Source: CAYRGG01 sp964423745
Lineage (GTDB): Bacteria > Pseudomonadota > Gammaproteobacteria > Competibacterales > Competibacteraceae
Reading direction: 5' to 3'
Assembly (NCBI GenBank): GCA_964423745.1
Contig: CAYRGG010000026.1
Coordinates: 1 to 54,059 of the forward strand
Length of the DNA stretch: 54,059 nucleotides
In this document: piece after piece, positions 44,544 through 52,707 of the stretch
How positions within the stretch are numbered: the stretch's first letter is position 1
Layout of the letters: the number at the start of each line of letters is the position of its first letter
Made by a program: the position numbers and the translations under genes
The notes under the pieces: model-generated
Seen by the model: the letters and a program-made list of their open reading frames with translations, nothing else
The model's database searches: none
Told to the model about the DNA's origin: nothing

Positions 44544-45419
44544 TCAAAACGCCAATTTTTTTTGTACTAACCTTTCGATCAAGGGCTGTAGAATAATTTC
44601 CATCGCTAATCCCATCTTGCCTCCAGGCACCACAATAGTGTTACGCCGAGACATAAAAGATCCGTTTAGCATACTGAGCAAATAGGGGAAATCCACCGGT
44701 GTTTTTTTTATATTACGAAAACGAATGACGACAAAACTCTCATCTAGGGTGGGAATGTCCCGAGCGATAAAAGGATTAGAGGTATCCACGGTAGGAACCC
44801 GTTGGAAATTGATATCCGTCCGGGAAAATTGCGGTGCAATGTAATGGGTATAGTCATACATACGGCGCAGAATCGTGTCGGTTACTGCTTCTGCGCTATA
44901 ACCCCGTTCGGCCGTGTCCCGGTGAATTTTTTGGATCCATTCAAGGTTTACAATAGGTACCACACCGATAAGTAAATCCACATAACAAGCCACATCAACC
45001 TCGTTGATGACCAAACCCCCATGGAGACCTTCGTAAAACAAAAGATCTGTGTCGGGAGGTAACTGCTCCCAATCGGTAAATGTACCTAAAGGCCGATCGT
45101 AGTGGGCCGCTTGTTCGCTATCATGGATATAAAATCGCCTTCTTCCTGTACCTGTCTCACTATATTCGCGAAATAAGCCTTCCAAGTCATCGAAATGATT
45201 TCCTTCGGGTCCAAAGTGACTCAAGATCCGGTCTTCTTTTTGTGATACGGTAACTTGATGGCGCATTTCTTCGCGGTTGTAGCGGTGAAAACTATCTCCT
45301 TCTACAATCGCCGTGTTGATACCGTCGCGGCGAAAAATGTGTTCCATGGATACCCGCACCGTTGAAGTACCAGCGCCGGACGAGCCGGTAATTGCAAAGA
45401 TAGGATGTACTCTGGACAT
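44544..45419 (-). CDS. prk: Phosphoribulokinase
   Basis: A 291-residue proteobacterial-type phosphoribulokinase, making ribulose-1,5-bisphosphate from ribulose-5-phosphate and ATP. The Walker A is FAITGSSGAGTSTV; the substrate/catalytic Asp and Arg/Lys residues lie in EGDSFHRYNREEM; FYEGLHGGLV is the Walker-B-like segment with catalytic Glu-adjacent residues; and the C-terminal half ends LNGSFMSRRNTIVVPGGKMG. Length fits the octameric bacterial class rather than the plant/cyanobacterial one. It is clear evidence for a Calvin-Benson cycle in this organism. RuBisCO is not in the window. Confidence 0.97.
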   Translation of the reverse strand: MSRVHPIFAITGSSGAGTSTVRVSMEHIFRRDGINTAIVEGDSFHRYNREEMRHQVTVSQKEDRILSHFGPEGNHFDDLEGLFREYSETGTGRRRFYIHDSEQAAHYDRPLGTFTDWEQLPPDTDLLFYEGLHGGLVINEVDVACYVDLLIGVVPIVNLEWIQKIHRDTAERGYSAEAVTDTILRRMYDYTHYIAPQFSRTDINFQRVPTVDTSNPFIARDIPTLDESFVVIRFRNIKKTPVDFPYLLSMLNGSFMSRRNTIVVPGGKMGLAMEIILQPLIERLVQKKLAF

Positions 45420-45591
45420 ATCACTGCTTTCTTTAGCTATTTCATAAACTTTTTATGCTAGCAAAATAGCTCATCAAACGTTCAGAACTTTGTAGGTCAA
45501 TAACAAAATATTTTGATATTAACCTACAAATTTGAAAATGCATCTAATAGTACCTAGCTAATGGGAATTAATACATCCTGTGTAACTCCTA

Positions 45592-45736
45592 AGAAGCTGT
45601 TTCAAAATTGGCTCATATCCGTAACTTAAGCGTTACAGCACCTTATCCGCTGCTCATTTACCACCTGTAAACTGAGCAGCGGATAAGGTGCTGCGCCTTG
45701 AGTTCGCGAACGTCGCGAGTTTTTGAAACAGCTTCT
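45592..45736. repeat. 145-bp MITE-like foldback element
   Basis: Perfect 16-bp terminal inverted repeats, AGAAGCTGTTTCAAAA at 45592-45607 and its complement at 45721-45736, enclose a perfect 21-bp hairpin stem (45636-45656 with 45673-45693, beginning CAGCACCTTATCCGCTGC) with a 16-nt loop. No coding capacity. The structure is that of a miniature inverted-repeat element or a structured intergenic repeat. It lies upstream of prk and downstream of a sulfotransferase gene. Confidence 0.8.
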
Positions 45737-45763
45737 AAAGCAGACATTCGAAGACCTTTTTTA

Positions 45764-45800
45764 ATAAGTAATTGTTTTTATTGTATTTAAAGAAATTTAG
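45764..45800 (+). repeat. 37-bp degenerate direct repeat, left copy
   Basis: ATAAGTAATTGTTTTT plus 21 further bases matches 46889-46925 at 30 of 37 positions without gaps. The two copies bracket the sulfotransferase gene at 45845-46609. Confidence 0.6.
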
Positions 45801-45844
45801 TGACTGACTTTGATGGGCCTTGTATTTAGGTGATAACTTAAGCC

Positions 45845-46609
45845 TTATTCTATTAAGTTTCTTATCGCGACAGCGTTTCTTAAAAAGCCAGTTTTACAAT
45901 GCTTGACATAAATCAGTCTTAATATGTTTGACATATTATATATCAATAAGCTGTGTAAAAAAGGCTTTTCTGCATTCCAATCTTCTGGAAAATTGTAACC
46001 CCATTTTTGCATAAATGGTCCGAATATTTTAATCACATGGTCTTTTATATCATTGGTGTAATATTGTTCATATTTTTTCTCATCTTTAAATTCAGTCTTA
46101 TTTATTTGCGGTAGAGGTCTGACCTGTTTAATATTTAATTTTCTTAAAACCTCTGAAAATCCTTCACTCAGTTTCTCAAATCTTATAATGTGATCGCAAT
46201 ATTTACTATTTATGTCAATGCTGTTTGTGTAAGTGTGGTTGTAAAACTTTTTCACATAATCTTGAAAGGTTTTTTCTTTATCTTGTACGAAATTATACTT
46301 TTTGATCATACCTGCTGTAATAAACTTGCCATTAGTAAGTAATTTATTTGAATCTGTATAATGTGATCGATGATCACTTAGATATTTAAGGTATGTGCTA
46401 ACAGTTTCATCTAGTGGATTTCTAACTCCCGCAAACGTAAAATATTTTTTTTCCTCGCTACTAGCTATTTTTTCAAACTCAAAATAGTAGGAATGCTTGC
46501 GCAAAATATTATGACCATTGTAGTGTTCTCGCAGTTCTTTGCTAATTGCAGTCGAACCAGTCTGGGGAGTTTCTATAAATAAGTATTTGTATTTATGGCT
46601 TATAATCAT
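45845..46609 (-). CDS. Sulfotransferase 5 (Sulfotransfer_2-like)
   Basis: A 254-residue sulfotransferase of the Golgi carbohydrate/PF03567-like type. 5'-PSB loop YLFIETPQTGSTAISKEL near residue 14 (family pattern PKTGST), 3'-PB region FAGVRNPLDETVSTYLKY, then a helical C-terminal half. It is AT-rich, unlike prk next door. It lies about 9 kb outside the main polysaccharide locus and is bracketed by degenerate direct repeats, so it may have been inserted separately. Substrate unknown; carbohydrate more likely than protein. Confidence 0.8.
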   Translation of the reverse strand: MIISHKYKYLFIETPQTGSTAISKELREHYNGHNILRKHSYYFEFEKIASSEEKKYFTFAGVRNPLDETVSTYLKYLSDHRSHYTDSNKLLTNGKFITAGMIKKYNFVQDKEKTFQDYVKKFYNHTYTNSIDINSKYCDHIIRFEKLSEGFSEVLRKLNIKQVRPLPQINKTEFKDEKKYEQYYTNDIKDHVIKIFGPFMQKWGYNFPEDWNAEKPFLHSLLIYNMSNILRLIYVKHCKTGFLRNAVAIRNLIE

Positions 46610-47200
46610 ATAAAAAACCTTTTAATAAATTTTTTCTATCACAACTATTAAAAATAATCAGAAGTTTTGACTATGAAATTTTGGGTTTCCACATTAAGCT
46701 AAACTTCTCTAGAAAGAAAGTTGAATGGTGTTCATGGTATGCAGCAAAATTTGAAATCAAAACCTATACTTAGTATAAGATTTGTTTGCACTATTATTTT
46801 ACAAAAATCAAAATGGTAAATCTATGATTTCTAGTAATGAGAATAAATCTTTTCCATTAGTATAACCGATGTTCAGAGGGCTTTGTTCATAAGTAATTGT
46901 TTTTGTTATACCTAGCGAAATTTGGTTTATTTGTTAAAAATTTTTTCATTATAATGAACGGATTACGTAAAGATTCTGAATGTGGGGTACAAGTAAAAAA
47001 GTATCAAACAACAGGTATTAGACCTTATTGGAAACTCACAAACTGTTTTGCTGGAATCTTGATATTCTACATTACGATACTTTGAGGAAACGTTTTGGGA
47101 TTAGTCCCTATAATCGACAGGCGGTATCGCCAAAGAGGCGTATAATTTGTAGTTGTCACTATTTGACCTTACAGTTTGGCTTAGCAAGGATTGATTAGCT
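46610..47200. other. 591-bp AT-rich gap, no supported gene
   Basis: It holds the upstream region of the sulfotransferase gene and the 3' side of the yej operon. The open frame 46897-47085 starts within the second 37-bp repeat and has no ribosome-binding site; I do not accept it as a gene. Confidence 0.5.
46889..46925 (+). repeat. 37-bp degenerate direct repeat, right copy
   Basis: Partner of 45764-45800 (30 of 37 identical). The bases just before it, GGCTTTGTTCATAAG, resemble an IS903-type end (GGCTTTGTTGCATAAA), so it may be an insertion sequence scar. Confidence 0.55.
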
Positions 47201-48844
47201 TTATATTGCGACAGCTGCTGTTGCTTCTACTTCTAGATTTAGCGCGGCAGCCAGCAATGCGCGGGTGTAAGAAGCCTGGGGATTTTGAAAAATCTGCTTT
47301 GCTTCTCCCGCCTCTACCACCTTTCCATCTTTCATCACGATGAGATGATTGGCAAGGGCCCGCACTACTCGAAGATCATGACTGATAAAAATGTAGGCTA
47401 AACGATGGCGTGTTTGTAGCGTGCGCAGTAATTCAACGATTTGCGCTTGCACCGACACATCCAGTGCGCTCGTGGGCTCGTCCAGCACAATCAGACGGGG
47501 TTTAAGGACGAGGGCCCGGGCAATGGCGATGCGTTGACGTTGACCACCTGAAAATTCATGGGGGTAGCGATCTTGCGTAGTTGGATCTAAGCCAACTTCT
47601 GTCAGGGCCTGTGCAATACGCTCGCGGCGCTGGTCTCGACTGCCCTTAAGACCATGTACCAACAATCCTTCTTCGACAATTTGACCCACCGATAGGCGTG
47701 GACTCAAAGAGCTAAAGGGATCCTGAAAAACAATTTGCACTTCTCGGCGCAGAGGGCGCATAGCCTTACCCGTTAGTGTATCGATGCGAGAATTTTGAAA
47801 ACGAATTGTTCCCGTACTGGACACTAGACGTAATAGAGCTAAACCCAGGGTGGTCTTGCCAGACCCGCTTTCCCCTACGACCCCCAGGGTTTGACCTTCA
47901 TGCAAGGTCAAATCGACCCCGTCCACTGCTTTTACATATTCTACAGTACGCCGAAAAATACCTTTTTTTATGGGAAACCAGACCCGTAACTCCTTGCTAG
48001 CAATAATCTCAGGCGACTCATAAGACGTCTTGGGTGGTTCTCCTTTGGGTTCAGCGGCCAGTAATTTTTGCGTATAAGGATGCTGGGGCTGCTGAAACAG
48101 AGGACTTACCAATCCTCGTTCGACAATCTCTCCTTCCTTCATCACACAAACGGTATCGGCAATTTTACGTACAATGGCCAGGTCATGGGTAATAAACAGT
48201 ACCGCCATACCAAAGCGGTTCTGAAGATTTTTTAATAAGGTTAGGATTTGGGCTTGGATGGTGACATCTAAGGCTGTTGTCGGTTCGTCGGCAATGAGTA
48301 AATCCGGTTCGTTGGCCAAAGCCATCGCCATCATGACCCGTTGTCGCTGACCACCAGATAGTTCATGGGGTAAGGCTGTTAAGCGATTTTCTGGGTTAGA
48401 CAAGCCAACCAATGTCAATAACTCTATGATTCGATCTCGCGCTGCATTGCCCATCAACCCCTTATGCACCGCCAGGATTTCACCCACTTGTTTTTCGATG
48501 GATTGTAATGGATTGAGAGAGGTCATGGGTTCTTGAAAAACCATAGCGACACGGTCGCCCCGCACTTGCCGTAAACGAGCTTCAGAAGCGCCCAAAAGCT
48601 CTTCGCCAAGCAACTTAACACTACCCGTTGGATGATGGGCAAGGGGATAAGGCAACAGTTGTAAAATCGACAAAGCAGTTACCGATTTACCAGAACCACT
48701 CTCGCCTACCAGTGCCAGGGTTTCACCTCGTTGCAGCGTGAATGACACTCCCCGGACAGCCGCTGAACGACCAAACCAGACAGCTAGATTATGAACTGCT
48801 AAAAGGGGCATGGTAGAGGGTATGAGAGCCGTTGTCTCGTTCAC
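47201..48844 (-). CDS. yejF: Peptide ABC importer ATP-binding protein with two NBDs (YejF-type)
   Basis: A 547-residue fusion of two ABC ATPase domains. Domain 1 (about 1-265): Walker A GESGSGKS, signature LSGGQRQRVMMAMAL, Walker B LLIADEPTTALD, H-loop THD, and the OppD/F-type tail PQHPYTQKLL. Domain 2 (about 285-540): GESGSGKT, FSGGQRQRIAIARAL, LIVLDEPTSALD, SHD. Both sites look catalytically complete. It powers uptake of oligopeptides through YejB/YejE. Its start overlaps yejE by 4 bp. In enterics YejABEF takes up peptides and microcin C; the same substrates are inferred here. Confidence 0.95.
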   Translation of the reverse strand: MNETTALIPSTMPLLAVHNLAVWFGRSAAVRGVSFTLQRGETLALVGESGSGKSVTALSILQLLPYPLAHHPTGSVKLLGEELLGASEARLRQVRGDRVAMVFQEPMTSLNPLQSIEKQVGEILAVHKGLMGNAARDRIIELLTLVGLSNPENRLTALPHELSGGQRQRVMMAMALANEPDLLIADEPTTALDVTIQAQILTLLKNLQNRFGMAVLFITHDLAIVRKIADTVCVMKEGEIVERGLVSPLFQQPQHPYTQKLLAAEPKGEPPKTSYESPEIIASKELRVWFPIKKGIFRRTVEYVKAVDGVDLTLHEGQTLGVVGESGSGKTTLGLALLRLVSSTGTIRFQNSRIDTLTGKAMRPLRREVQIVFQDPFSSLSPRLSVGQIVEEGLLVHGLKGSRDQRRERIAQALTEVGLDPTTQDRYPHEFSGGQRQRIAIARALVLKPRLIVLDEPTSALDVSVQAQIVELLRTLQTRHRLAYIFISHDLRVVRALANHLIVMKDGKVVEAGEAKQIFQNPQASYTRALLAAALNLEVEATAAVAI

Positions 48845-49893
48845 GATACACTTTTCCTTGGATCAAAGGCATCGCGTACCGCTTCGCCCACAAAAACCAG
48901 TAAGCTCAACATGAGGGCCACAACCACAAAACCAGAAATCCCGAGCCAAGGTGCTTGTAAATTTTCCTTGCCTTGACGGAGCAAATCGCCTAATGATGCC
49001 GAACCCGGTGGTAGACCGAGCCCTAAAAAATCCAATGATGTCAGTGCCACAATGGAACCCGATAAGATAAAAGGCAAGAAGGTGAGGGTGGCTACCATGG
49101 CATTGGGTAGCACATGTTTAACCATGATGTTACTGTCGCTCATGCCAAGGGCGCGGGCGGCACGGACATAATCGAAATTACGTCCCCGAAGAAATTCCGC
49201 CCGTACCACGCCCACCAGGGAAGTCCAACTAAACAGCAGCAAAATGGTCAATAAGGTCCAAAACCCAGGAACAATAATACTGGAGACGATAATTAAAATG
49301 AAAAGTTGAGGTAACCCACCCCAAATCTCCAAAAAACGCTGAAAAAGCAAATCTGTCCAACCGCCAAAATAGCCTTGCACGGCGCCGGCTGCGATGCCAA
49401 TGACCGATGATATCAACGTCAATGCTAGTCCAAATAAAATGGAAATACGAAACCCATAGATCAGCCGAGCGAGCACATCGCGGCCTTGATCATCGGTGCC
49501 TAACCAATTTTCTGAGGAGGGTGGAGCAGGAGCCGGCACCGGTAGATCATAATTGAGAGTATCGTAATGAAATCGAATCGGTGGCCATACAATCCAGCCC
49601 TCGGCTTCAATCAATGCTTGCAGATAAGGATCTCGATAATCGGCCTCGGTGGGAAAGACGCCACCAAAATCGGTTTCCGCATATTCTTGGAACACAGGAA
49701 AGTGTAGCTGACCGGAATGATAGATCAGTAGAGGACGGTCGTTAGCAATAAACTCCGCAAATAAACTGATGCTAAACAGGGCAAGAAATAACCATAACGA
49801 CCAAAAACCTCGTTTGTTAGCACGGAATTTAGCAAGCCGTCTGCGGGTGAGTGGAGTCAAATGCTCACCTAACTTAGCAAAATTTATTTTCAT
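48841..49893 (-). CDS. yejE: Peptide ABC importer permease (YejE-type)
   Basis: A 350-residue inner-membrane permease with about six helices. After an N-terminal helix (RGFWSLWLFLALFSISLFAEF) comes a ~100-residue periplasmic region (HFPVFQEYAETDFGGVFPTEADYRDPY) found in YejE but not in the shorter DppC/OppC proteins. The BPD_transp_1 EAA loop is RGRNFDYVRAARALGMSDSNIMVKHVLPNAM. It overlaps both neighbours by 4 bp. It forms the translocation channel with YejB. Confidence 0.95.
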   Translation of the reverse strand: MKINFAKLGEHLTPLTRRRLAKFRANKRGFWSLWLFLALFSISLFAEFIANDRPLLIYHSGQLHFPVFQEYAETDFGGVFPTEADYRDPYLQALIEAEGWIVWPPIRFHYDTLNYDLPVPAPAPPSSENWLGTDDQGRDVLARLIYGFRISILFGLALTLISSVIGIAAGAVQGYFGGWTDLLFQRFLEIWGGLPQLFILIIVSSIIVPGFWTLLTILLLFSWTSLVGVVRAEFLRGRNFDYVRAARALGMSDSNIMVKHVLPNAMVATLTFLPFILSGSIVALTSLDFLGLGLPPGSASLGDLLRQGKENLQAPWLGISGFVVVALMLSLLVFVGEAVRDAFDPRKSVS

Positions 49894-50990
49894 TGCCGAG
49901 CTTCGAAGTCGATGCGTGGATCTACAAGATGGTAGGTAATGTCGTTCAGTAAATTAAGCAACAAGCCGATGAGTCCAAAAATATAAAGGGTACCAAACAT
50001 CACTGGATAATCGCGGTTAATTACTGCCTCAAACCCCAAGAGGCCAAGACCATCTAGGGAGAAAATGACTTCAATGAGTAACGCGCCGGTGAACAACATG
50101 CTCACTAGGGTGGCGGGGAAACCCGCGATGACGATCAGCATGGCGTTGCGAAACACATGCCCATAAAGCACCCGATGCTCGGTAATGCCTTTGGCACGGG
50201 CGGTTACTACATACTGTTTATTAATCTCTTCTAAAAAGGAGTTTTTCGTCAGCATGGTTAGCGCGGCAAACCCACCTACTACCATAGCCGTCACAGGCAA
50301 CGTCAAATGCCAAAAATAATCCAGGATACGAGCCGGCCAGCTCAGTTCTGACCAATTATCGGAGACCAGACCTCGTAGTGGAAACCAGTCCAAATAACGC
50401 CCGCCTGAGAACACCACGATCAATAAAATAGCAAACAGAAAGGAGGGGATAGCATAGCCGACAATCACTGCTGAACTGCTGGCCACATCGAATTTAGAGC
50501 CATCCCGGACGGCTTTGGCGATACCTAAGGGAATGGAGATTAAATAAACCAATAAAGTACTCCAAACGCCCAAAGAAATAGATACAGGCAACTTCTCAAT
50601 GATTAAATCTAAAACGTCGCGATCACGGAAATAGCTCTCCCCAAGGTCAAAGGTAAAGTAATTCCCCAACATGTTCAAAAATCGCACATGGGCTGGTTTA
50701 TCAAAGCCAAACTGCCGTTCAATCTGGGCGATGAATTCTGGATCAAGTCCTTCCGCGCCTCGGTAAGCGCCCTGTTCACCACCAGCGCTCTGGGTAGGAC
50801 GACTCGCAGTTTCCTGTCCTCCAGCGCCTGAAATACGAGCAGTCGCTGCTACGGCGGTACCTCTGAACTCCGCTAGCAACTGCTCTACGGGTCCCCCCGG
50901 CGCCATCTGCACGATAATAAAATTGATGGCAATGATGCCGAGGAGGGTAAGTGGAATTAACGCAAGACGGCGAACAATGTAGGCACCCAT
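49890..50990 (-). CDS. yejB: Peptide ABC importer permease (YejB-type)
   Basis: A 366-residue permease, very close in plan to E. coli YejB: MGAYIVRRLALIPLTLLGIIAINF, the Gly-rich periplasmic insertion (SGAGGQETAS...GAYRGAEGLDPE), FGFDKPAHVRFLNMLGNYFTFDLGES, and the EAA loop KQYVVTARAKGITEHRVLYGHVFRNAM. The C-terminus NRDYPVMFGTLYIFGLIGLLLNLLNDITYHLVDPRIDFE is typical. First gene of yejBEF; the binding protein YejA, usually just upstream, is missing here. Confidence 0.96.
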   Translation of the reverse strand: MGAYIVRRLALIPLTLLGIIAINFIIVQMAPGGPVEQLLAEFRGTAVAATARISGAGGQETASRPTQSAGGEQGAYRGAEGLDPEFIAQIERQFGFDKPAHVRFLNMLGNYFTFDLGESYFRDRDVLDLIIEKLPVSISLGVWSTLLVYLISIPLGIAKAVRDGSKFDVASSSAVIVGYAIPSFLFAILLIVVFSGGRYLDWFPLRGLVSDNWSELSWPARILDYFWHLTLPVTAMVVGGFAALTMLTKNSFLEEINKQYVVTARAKGITEHRVLYGHVFRNAMLIVIAGFPATLVSMLFTGALLIEVIFSLDGLGLLGFEAVINRDYPVMFGTLYIFGLIGLLLNLLNDITYHLVDPRIDFEARQ

Positions 50991-50997
50991 AGGCAGT

Positions 50998-51198
50998 TTA
51001 TCCTATGCTGCTGATTAATGAATCATTCTCAATAATGAGGTTTCTGTATAAACCTGCAGAGAAATAAGTCAATTTGATTGTATCAATCTGTTTGTCAAAA
51101 TACTCCATCCGGTCTCGCAAAAAACCCCACTGGGTAGCAGCAGATAAAACATTTTTTCTCCGTGATTCAAGACCGGTTTTGTGACTTATTGTTCCCAT
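50998..51198 (-). CDS. Small protein of unknown function upstream of yejB
   Basis: A 66-codon frame (ATG at 51198 behind AAAGGAT) ending 7 bp before yejB. The product (SRRKNVLSAATQWGFLRDRM, slightly basic N-terminal half, no membrane segment) is not recognised. Position and ribosome-binding site favour a real leader gene of the yej operon; it shows no similarity to YejA. Could instead be a chance frame in the yejB leader. Confidence 0.4.
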   Translation of the reverse strand: MGTISHKTGLESRRKNVLSAATQWGFLRDRMEYFDKQIDTIKLTYFSAGLYRNLIIENDSLISSIG

Positions 51199-51452
51199 AT
51201 TAATAATCCTTTCAGTAAGCGGCCAAAAGTGACCTTATAGATTAGTTCTTTTTGGTCAGCTACTCATCGATGACTCTTTTTAGAAAAAGTTATTTCTTCC
51301 TTTTGAGTGTTTGGATAAATCAAAAAAGCTTTTTAAACATAAAGTTACTTTATTGAGTCAAATTCTTGACAAATTTTTAAAAAAACTGGCGTGATTCATG
51401 CTCAACAATTAGTAGAACCGTAAAATATATTTATTGAAAGGACAATAATAAG

Positions 51453-51653
51453 ATGAAATTTACAACACTTGCTATTGTTATAGCTATTTTATTAATAATT
51501 AGTGGTTTTGCGCTTTTATCAACACTCGCCACTGTTTCTGAAGGCGTTATTTTATTAATAAGCGCTACTGCTCTAATTGGGCGTATAATCAGTAAAATTG
51601 CCTTACTTTTAAGTTCACATACACACTCACAAGAGTCTCAGCAGCTTTCCTAA
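51453..51653 (+). CDS. Small two-helix membrane protein
   Basis: A 66-residue protein with two hydrophobic segments (about 4-24 and 29-54: TLAIVIAILLIISGFALLST and VILLISATALIGRIISKIALLL) and a polar tail. ATG follows AAAGGA at proper spacing. I do not recognise the family; small holin-like or stress-induced membrane peptides share this design. It is flanked by long AT-rich gaps and divergent from the yej operon. Confidence 0.55.
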   Translation: MKFTTLAIVIAILLIISGFALLSTLATVSEGVILLISATALIGRIISKIALLLSSHTHSQESQQLS

Positions 51654-52150
51654 AAGACATTATGAAAAAGTCTTATCAGATCTTGAGAAGTAGCATTTTG
51701 TTATGTGGTTGAAGTTTCTGATCGTCATTTTGATGAATCAATTAAACTGTTTGTAGCTGTTGTAGTGAATGGTATCGTATCGCGTCTTTACTGTATCATC
51801 CATACCCTATTTCCCGCTGGGTTTTGATCTATCCCCAGGTTGTAAGGTCATTTGATTTAAAATCAAATTCTTATCTATAACTTGAAAATCTTATTAAAAA
51901 ATAAGTGTCAAAATTTGAGTTGATCCGCGCAATTGGCTCTTTGGCAAATTTACGTCGTAAGACGGAACTTTTATGTCGACTTTTTGACATTTGAAGTAGA
52001 AAGTAAACCCAGTCTCAGGCATCAAAAATCCACTTGATAGCGGCATATTCGCCCATACCTCTAAAAAAGGTGGGTTTAAACTAGGTTTGGCAAAAAAATT
52101 GCAGAAGATATTACAACAGATAACTTAAGCGACAACAGAGGACCGATAAC
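51654..52150. other. 497-bp gap, no supported gene
   Basis: Only stop-rich frames. It leads into the 101-codon gene at 52151, whose promoter should lie in its right half. Confidence 0.5.
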
Positions 52151-52456
52151 ATGCAAAATTCCGTTAACAACCTTTCCGAAAACCGTTGGGCCAAAGAAAT
52201 TATGCACGTTGTGGAAAAATTTGGTAGCTACACAGTATATTTAAGCCATTGGGTCGATGACTCGGGTTACAAAGAAGATAACATCGATGATCCTGCATTG
52301 GTTTTGCTGGGTTTGGCTAAAGCTGGTATCGTCAGAACAACCTTAAAACCCTTTGCTCAGTTTATCGACGGCCAACTACATACGGGTTGTTTAGTCTGTG
52401 CTTGGCCCGCAAATAGTCAACCCATCGCTCAGGAAGGCTGGAAATTAGCCAGTTAA
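52151..52456 (+). CDS. Orphan small protein with Cys-x2-Cys motif
   Basis: A 101-residue cytoplasmic protein with a good ribosome-binding site (AGAGGA) and its own terminator. Features: a helical, charged first half (RWAKEIMHVVEKFGSYTVYLSHW), an acidic patch (DDSGYKEDNIDDPALVLLGLAKAGIV) and HTGCLVCAWPA near the C-terminus, whose cysteines could bind metal or form a redox pair. I do not recognise the family. Its neighbours (small membrane protein, a foldback repeat, oadB) give no hint of function. Confidence 0.7.
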   Translation: MQNSVNNLSENRWAKEIMHVVEKFGSYTVYLSHWVDDSGYKEDNIDDPALVLLGLAKAGIVRTTLKPFAQFIDGQLHTGCLVCAWPANSQPIAQEGWKLAS

Positions 52457-52508
52457 GGTAAGGTAAGGCTATGTTGGAAATACCAACATGACAACAGATA
52501 GCTAAAGG

Positions 52509-52542
52509 AAACGGCCCCAATTAATTTATGGAGCCGTTTTTT
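52509..52542 (+). terminator. Rho-independent terminator after the 101-codon gene
   Basis: AACGGC...GCCGTT stem with a loop of about 18 nt (inner CC/GG pair possible), followed by TTTTTT on the plus strand. Confidence 0.8.
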
Positions 52543-52567
52543 ACTGGCTAGCACTCACCAGAACAGT

Positions 52568-52694
52568 CTAGAGCATTTCCCATTCAACTGTACACGGCGT
52601 TAGCCTTCGGTCTCGGTGTGCTCATGTACTCTATGTACACTCCGCGCACCTCGCCTCGGCTGCGCTTCAGTACAATCGAAGCGAAAACGCTCTA
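52568..52694 (-). repeat. 127-bp foldback repeat, copy B (inverted relative to copy A)
   Basis: Reverse complement of the 1382-1508 repeat, with about 85% of positions matching by eye. Ends CTAGAGCATTTCCCA and its partner AGCGTTTTCGCTT. It lies between the terminator of the 101-codon gene and the end of oadB, outside any gene. Confidence 0.85.
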
Positions 52695-52707
52695 ATTAAA
52701 CGCCTTA

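Noticed and set aside
46897..47085. 62-codon frame between the sulfotransferase gene and yejF
   Set aside because: It begins inside a repeat, lacks a ribosome-binding site and shows no recognisable family.
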